Below are positions 6,870-10,167 of a stretch of DNA of 10,167 nt, piece after piece (within the stretch, counting starts at the first letter, position 1; every line of letters starts with the position of its first letter). This DNA comes from Streptosporangiaceae bacterium. Its GTDB lineage: Bacteria > Actinomycetota > Actinomycetes > Streptosporangiales > Streptosporangiaceae. The DNA is taken from assembly GCA_025934635.1 (NCBI GenBank), contig JAICWX010000310.1:1-10167 (forward strand). The letters are read 5' to 3'. The position numbers were made by a program, and so were the translations under genes. A model generated the notes under the pieces. It was not told the DNA's origin, ran no database searches, and saw only the letters and a list, made by a program, of their open reading frames with translations.

Positions 6870-6900
6870 AAAAAAAGGTCCCCGGCCGAAGCCGGGGACC
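6870..6900 (-). terminator. Intrinsic terminator of the hopanoid operon, UUCG tetraloop
   Basis: A perfect 10-bp stem (GGTCCCCGGC at 6877-6886 paired with 6891-6900) closes a four-base loop and is followed on the minus strand by seven T residues (complement of the A-run 6870-6876). On the minus-strand RNA the loop reads C(UUCG)G, the extra-stable tetraloop. It begins 23 bases after the stop of hpnH. This is a textbook Rho-independent terminator and marks the end of the operon; such clear T-tracts are relatively uncommon in high-GC actinobacteria. Confidence 0.93.
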
Positions 6901-6923
6901 CGTGTAGCTGGGCTTGGCGCGAA

Positions 6924-7925
6924 TTAGCTTCGCATCGCCCTGATCGACTCGCGCAGCGAACTGGTCGTGGCCAGCACGGCCGAGGGCTCGTAGCCGCAGT
7001 GCGCCATGCAGTTGGCGCAGCGCGGGTCCTTGCCCCGCCCGTAGGAATCCCAGTCGGTCGTCTCGATGAGCTCGGAGTACGTCTTCACGTACCCGTCGTT
7101 CATCAGGTAGCAGGGCTTCTGCCAGCCGAGCAGCGAGTAGGACGGAATTCCCCACGCGGTGCAGCCGAAATCGGTCTTGCCCTCGAGGAAGTCCAGGAAC
7201 AGGGGCGTGTGGTTCAGCCGCCACTTCTTCCGCCGGCCGTCGCCGAACGCCTTGCGGAACAGTTCCCGCGTTTCCTCCACGCCGAGGAAATGCTCCTGGT
7301 CGGGTGCCTTCTCGTAGGCGTAGGCGGGCGAGATCTGCATCTGGTCGACGCCGAGGTCGTCATTGAGGTAGGAGAGCACGTCGATGATCGTCTGCGGGGT
7401 GTCGGTGTTGAAGAACGTGGTGTTCGTGTTCACCGTGAAGCCGCGCGACTTGGCCAGCTTGATCGCGGCCACCGCCTCGTCGAACACGCCTTCCTTGCAG
7501 ACCGACTCGTCGTGCCGGTCCTTCAGGCCGTCGATGTGCACGACCCAGGAGAAGTAGGGCGACGGCTTGAACTTGTCCAGCTTCTTGGGCAGCAGCAGCG
7601 CGTTCGTGCAGAGGAAGACGAACTTCTTCCGCTTGATGAGCTCGGCCACGATCACGTCGATCTGCGGGTGCATCAGCGGCTCGCCGCCGGCGATGGACAC
7701 CATCGGGGCGCCGCTCTCCTCCACCGCCCCGATCGCCTGCTCGACCGGCATCCGCTGCTTGAGGATGGTGTGCGGCTGCTGGATCTTGCCGCAGCCCGCG
7801 CACTTCAGGTTGCAGGCGAACAGAGGCTCGAGCTCGACCAGCAGCGGGAACTTCTTATTGCGAGTCAGTTTCTGCTTCATCAGGTAAGACCCGACGCGCA
7901 GGGACTGACGTAGTGGCATGGGCAT
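6924..7925 (-). CDS. hpnH: HpnH, radical SAM adenosyl-hopene synthase
   Basis: A 333-aa radical S-adenosylmethionine enzyme of hopanoid side-chain biosynthesis. The known family reaction adds a 5'-deoxyadenosyl radical to the double bond of diploptene (hop-22(29)-ene), giving adenosylhopane, the first step to C35 hopanoids. The [4Fe-4S] cluster motif CNLKCAGC supplies Cys38, Cys42 and Cys45. The SAM-binding GGEP is at 80-83, and NTNTTFFN (166-173) and QISPAY (197-202) are typical of HpnH. A C-terminal cysteine set CANCMAHC (303, 306, 310) plus Cys255 and Cys272 is also present. Full length for the family, with no signal peptide. I chose the ATG at 7925 because a near-perfect AAGGAGGT (7942-7935) lies nine bases upstream; the ATG two codons later would be too far. 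Its start overlaps the stop of the upstream fusion gene in TAATG, so it is translationally coupled. It is the last gene before the terminator. Confidence 0.96.
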   Translation of the reverse strand: MPMPLRQSLRVGSYLMKQKLTRNKKFPLLVELEPLFACNLKCAGCGKIQQPHTILKQRMPVEQAIGAVEESGAPMVSIAGGEPLMHPQIDVIVAELIKRKKFVFLCTNALLLPKKLDKFKPSPYFSWVVHIDGLKDRHDESVCKEGVFDEAVAAIKLAKSRGFTVNTNTTFFNTDTPQTIIDVLSYLNDDLGVDQMQISPAYAYEKAPDQEHFLGVEETRELFRKAFGDGRRKKWRLNHTPLFLDFLEGKTDFGCTAWGIPSYSLLGWQKPCYLMNDGYVKTYSELIETTDWDSYGRGKDPRCANCMAHCGYEPSAVLATTSSLRESIRAMRS

Positions 7926-9415
7926 TAGTGCCGTACCTCCTTGGGCAGGCCGAACCGGATTGATTCCGTGGTCGTCACTCGCTCGGAAACCGACAGGGGG
8001 CCTAGCCCTGAGAGCGCCGAAATGATCTCCTCCACCACGGCGGGAGGGGCGGAGGCTCCGGCGGTCAGGCCGATCGTGGATACCCCCGTGAGCCAGCTGA
8101 GCTGGATGTCTTCCGCGCTGTCGATCAGATGCGCGGGAGTGCCGTTTCGTTCGCAGGCCTCCACCAGCCGGACCGAGTTGGAGGAGTTAGCCGAACCCGC
8201 CACGAGCACCAGGTCGGAATCGGCGGCGACAGCCCGCACCGCGGCCTGCCGGTTGGTGGTCGCGTAGCAGATGTCGTCGCTGCCGGGCGTGCGGACCGCG
8301 GGGAACCGGTCGCGCAGCGCGCCGGACACCTCCGCGGCCTCGTCGACCGACAGCGTGGTCTGCATCAGGTACGCGACCCGGTCCCCGTCCCGGGGGCGCA
8401 GCTTCGCCACGTCCTCCGGGGTCTGCACCAGGACCATGGAGTCCGGTGCCTCGCCTAGTGTTCCCTCGACCTCCTCGTGGCCTTGGTGGCCGATGAGCGC
8501 GACCGTGTACCCGTCGGCGGCGAACCGCCGGGCCTCCGCGTGCACCTTGGAGACCAGCGGGCAGGTCGCGTCGATGACCGCGAGCCCGCGCCGGGACGCC
8601 TCGGTCCGGACCATGGGCGATACCCCGTGCGCGGAGAACACCACGGTGGCGCCGTCCGGCACCTCGTCGAGTTCGTCCACGAACACCGCCCCGCGGCCCT
8701 CCAGGTCACCCACCACGCGGGTGTTGTGCACGATCTGCTTGCGCACGTAGACCGGCTGGCCCTGGAGTTCCAGGGCCCGCTCGACGATCTCGATGGCCCG
8801 CTCCACGCCGGCGCAGAACGACCGGGGCCCGGCCAGCAGCACCTGGCGCGGCCCGCAGGCCGCGGCCCACCGCTCGACGGCCGGGGCCGCCGCGCGCAGC
8901 GCGCGCAGCGCGGCCAGGCCACCGGAGACGATGCCGGCCACCGGGTGGACCGGGGTGTCGGACACGGCCCTGATCACCGCGACCGGCCGGTCGCCGGCCG
9001 CGGCGGCCAGCGGCGCCGACTCCATGTCGGCCAGCAGCGAGCCGTCGGCGGCCAGGGTGGCCCGCTCGGCCCGGCGGACCAGGTGGTCCACCGTGCTGAC
9101 CCGGCCGGTCCGGACGGTCAGGCCGGCCCGGCGCAGCTCGCCGGCCAGCAGCGGCGCGGACGGGCAGGTCGCCACGCCCGCCTCGGTCGCGACGACCAGG
9201 TCGCCCGGGCTGAGGTCGGCGGTCAGCCCGGCCCCGACCCCCAGCACGGCCAGCTGACCGAACGAGCCGGCTTTCAACTCACCGGCCCGGTCCGCCGCCC
9301 GTCGGGTGCCATAGCCCGTGCGCAGTACCCGTGGCGGGTCATCGCTGCCTCGTAGCCCCTGGCGGATCGCGCGGGCCTCCACCCGCAGGGGGGCACAGAT
9401 GATCGCGTCGGTCAT
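7925..9415 (-). CDS. hpnG-ispH: HpnG-IspH fusion: adenosylhopane nucleosidase/phosphorylase + HMBPP reductase
   Basis: A 496-aa two-domain protein in one open frame. Residues 1-188 are a nucleoside phosphorylase-like domain matching HpnG: the start [17 protein letters not shown], the [17 protein letters not shown] strand (59-75), LLADMES (128-133, with the substrate-site Met131-Glu132) and RAVSDTP (149-155, catalytic-type Asp153). HpnG removes adenine from adenosylhopane. Residues 190-496 are complete IspH, which reduces HMBPP to IPP and DMAPP. Its three iron-sulfur cysteines are Cys201 (FCAG), Cys285 (DATCPL) and Cys383 ([11 protein letters not shown]). Substrate residues are His230, His313, Glu315, the TTLS motif from 353, SSN 411-413 and Ser455. 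No stop, internal ribosome site or real linker lies at the join; a short repeat (8892-8909) encodes LRALRA just before it. The ATG at 9415 follows GGAGGT by five bases and overlaps the shc stop in ATGA. A housekeeping ispH may exist elsewhere. Confidence 0.93.
   Translation of the reverse strand: MTDAIICAPLRVEARAIRQGLRGSDDPPRVLRTGYGTRRAADRAGELKAGSFGQLAVLGVGAGLTADLSPGDLVVATEAGVATCPSAPLLAGELRRAGLTVRTGRVSTVDHLVRRAERATLAADGSLLADMESAPLAAAAGDRPVAVIRAVSDTPVHPVAGIVSGGLAALRALRAAAPAVERWAAACGPRQVLLAGPRSFCAGVERAIEIVERALELQGQPVYVRKQIVHNTRVVGDLEGRGAVFVDELDEVPDGATVVFSAHGVSPMVRTEASRRGLAVIDATCPLVSKVHAEARRFAADGYTVALIGHQGHEEVEGTLGEAPDSMVLVQTPEDVAKLRPRDGDRVAYLMQTTLSVDEAAEVSGALRDRFPAVRTPGSDDICYATTNRQAAVRAVAADSDLVLVAGSANSSNSVRLVEACERNGTPAHLIDSAEDIQLSWLTGVSTIGLTAGASAPPAVVEEIISALSGLGPLSVSERVTTTESIRFGLPKEVRH
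7935..7942 (-). promoter_or_regulatory. Strong ribosome-binding site of hpnH
   Basis: AAGGAGGT on the minus strand is fully complementary to the 16S rRNA tail and lies nine bases before the ATG at 7925, inside the last codons of the HpnG-IspH gene. It fixes the first of two closely spaced ATG codons as the start and suggests hpnH is translated at a high level relative to its neighbours. Confidence 0.8.
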
Positions 9416-10167
9416 TCGTGACCTCCATTGACGTACCTGCCGAGGGCACTGACCGGGAAGGCCAGCCGGTACAGGTGATAGTTGATGTAGAAGTCGCCGG
9501 GAAACCCGGTGCCGGTGAACCAGGGCTCGTCCCAGGTCCCGTCCGGCCGCTGCGTCTGCGCCAGCCACCGGATACCGCGCTCGGTCGCGGGACTGTCCCG
9601 TTCCCCCGCGGCGAGCAGGGCGAGCAGGGCCCACGCGGTCTGCGACGCGGTGGATTCGCCCTGGGCGGCCAGCCCCTGGCCGTCGTAGGAGCGCAGGTCC
9701 TCGCCCCAGCCGCCGTCCGGGTTCTGGTGCCGCTCCAGGAAGTCCACCGCCCGCCGGATGGCCGGCTTGGACGGCTTGACCCCGGCCGCGATCAGCGCGG
9801 GCACCACCGCGCCGGTGCCGTAGAGGTAGTTGGCGCCCCACCGGCCGAACCAGGACCCGTCCGGCTCCTGGTTCCGCAGCAGCCAGACCACGCCGCGCCT
9901 GGCCGCCTTGCTGCCAGCCAGGCCGGCCTGCGCGAGCGCCTCCACCGCGTGCGCGGTGACGTCGGCGGACGGCGGGTCGGCCACCGCGCCGAAGTCGCAG
10001 AACGGCAGCTTGGTGACGAGCTGAGAGGTGTTGTCGGCGTCGAAGGCGCCCCAGCCGCCGTCGGCCGACACCATCCCGGTGAGCCAGGTGAGCCCGCGCT
10101 CGATCGCGGCCTGCCTGGCCTGGTCCCCGTTCGAAGAACGGACCCGGCGCAGGGCGATGACGGCTTC
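9412..10167 (-). CDS. shc: Squalene-hopene cyclase (3' part)
   Basis: The C-terminal 251 residues of the enzyme that cyclises squalene to hopene/hopanol, a membrane-associated class II terpene cyclase. The frame is open to the window edge; an internal Met at 10074 is not the start. The visible sequence begins EAVIALRR, which in this family directly follows the catalytic DxDDTA motif, so that motif lies only a few residues outside. It continues with the hallmark [12 protein letters not shown], then [22 protein letters not shown]. Three QW-type repeats follow: [22 protein letters not shown] and [11 protein letters not shown]. The typical end [21 protein letters not shown] leads into [11 protein letters not shown]. 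Length from the hallmark to the end is normal. Its stop overlaps the start of the HpnG-IspH gene in ATGA, placing it in the same operon. Confidence 0.96.
   Translation of the reverse strand, partial: EAVIALRRVRSSNGDQARQAAIERGLTWLTGMVSADGGWGAFDADNTSQLVTKLPFCDFGAVADPPSADVTAHAVEALAQAGLAGSKAARRGVVWLLRNQEPDGSWFGRWGANYLYGTGAVVPALIAAGVKPSKPAIRRAVDFLERHQNPDGGWGEDLRSYDGQGLAAQGESTASQTAWALLALLAAGERDSPATERGIRWLAQTQRPDGTWDEPWFTGTGFPGDFYINYHLYRLAFPVSALGRYVNGGHE

Noticed and set aside
8892..8909. Tandem GCGCGCAGC units as a mobile-element or recombination repeat
   Set aside because: They encode LRALRA in a coding helix near the fusion join; a normal low-complexity effect of GC-rich codons.
8477..9355. 292-codon plus-strand frame opposite HpnG-IspH
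   Set aside because: Shadow of a conserved enzyme gene; His/Gly/Arg/Asp-biased product without domains.
9416..9841. Upstream extension of the HpnG-IspH frame into the cyclase gene
   Set aside because: The added 142 residues are an out-of-frame reading of the cyclase. The ATG at 9415 has a strong ribosome-binding site and overlaps the cyclase stop in ATGA.

Overview
The window is very GC-rich, with strong G/C preference at third codon positions, frequent GTG starts, one TTG start and tightly overlapping stop/start codons. A BTAD-type (SARP-like) regulator and a hopanoid operon fit a soil-type actinobacterium (Actinomycetes). The genus cannot be read from the sequence. No tRNA, rRNA, CRISPR array, transposase or attachment site was seen.

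Left part (1-2487, plus strand): the 3' half of a carbohydrate ABC-transporter operon. It holds the end of a MalF-type permease, a complete MalG-type permease overlapping it by four bases, and a MalK/MsmK/UgpC-type ATPase 24 bp further on. The substrate-binding protein is not in the window. The ATPase carries short in-frame tandem-repeat insertions in its C-terminal regulatory domain.

Middle-left (2488-3605, plus strand): a leader with an inverted repeat and a possible 39-codon upstream ORF, followed by a RIO1-like atypical protein kinase that appears to start at TTG.

Middle (3612-6467, minus strand): a three-gene set read right to left. First comes a BTAD regulator with an unrecognised N-terminal extension, then a cysteine-rich 181-aa protein of unknown function, then a 278-aa protein with a helix-hairpin-helix-like N-terminus and a beta-rich C-terminus. 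A 162-bp spacer packed with inverted repeats lies before the 181-aa gene. A perfect 14-bp-stem hairpin separates the last two genes. This regulator plus two orphan proteins is the best candidate here for an undescribed system, but nothing in the sequence gives its function.

Right part (6870-10167, minus strand): the end of a hopanoid operon. It reads squalene-hopene cyclase (3' part only), then one uninterrupted ORF joining an HpnG-type nucleosidase/phosphorylase to a complete IspH, then the radical SAM enzyme HpnH. The coding regions overlap by one to four bases, and the operon ends in a textbook intrinsic terminator with a UUCG tetraloop. The set covers isoprenoid precursor supply (IspH), cyclisation (Shc), adenosylation of hopene (HpnH) and adenine removal (HpnG). 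The HpnG-IspH fusion is the clearest unusual protein architecture in the window.
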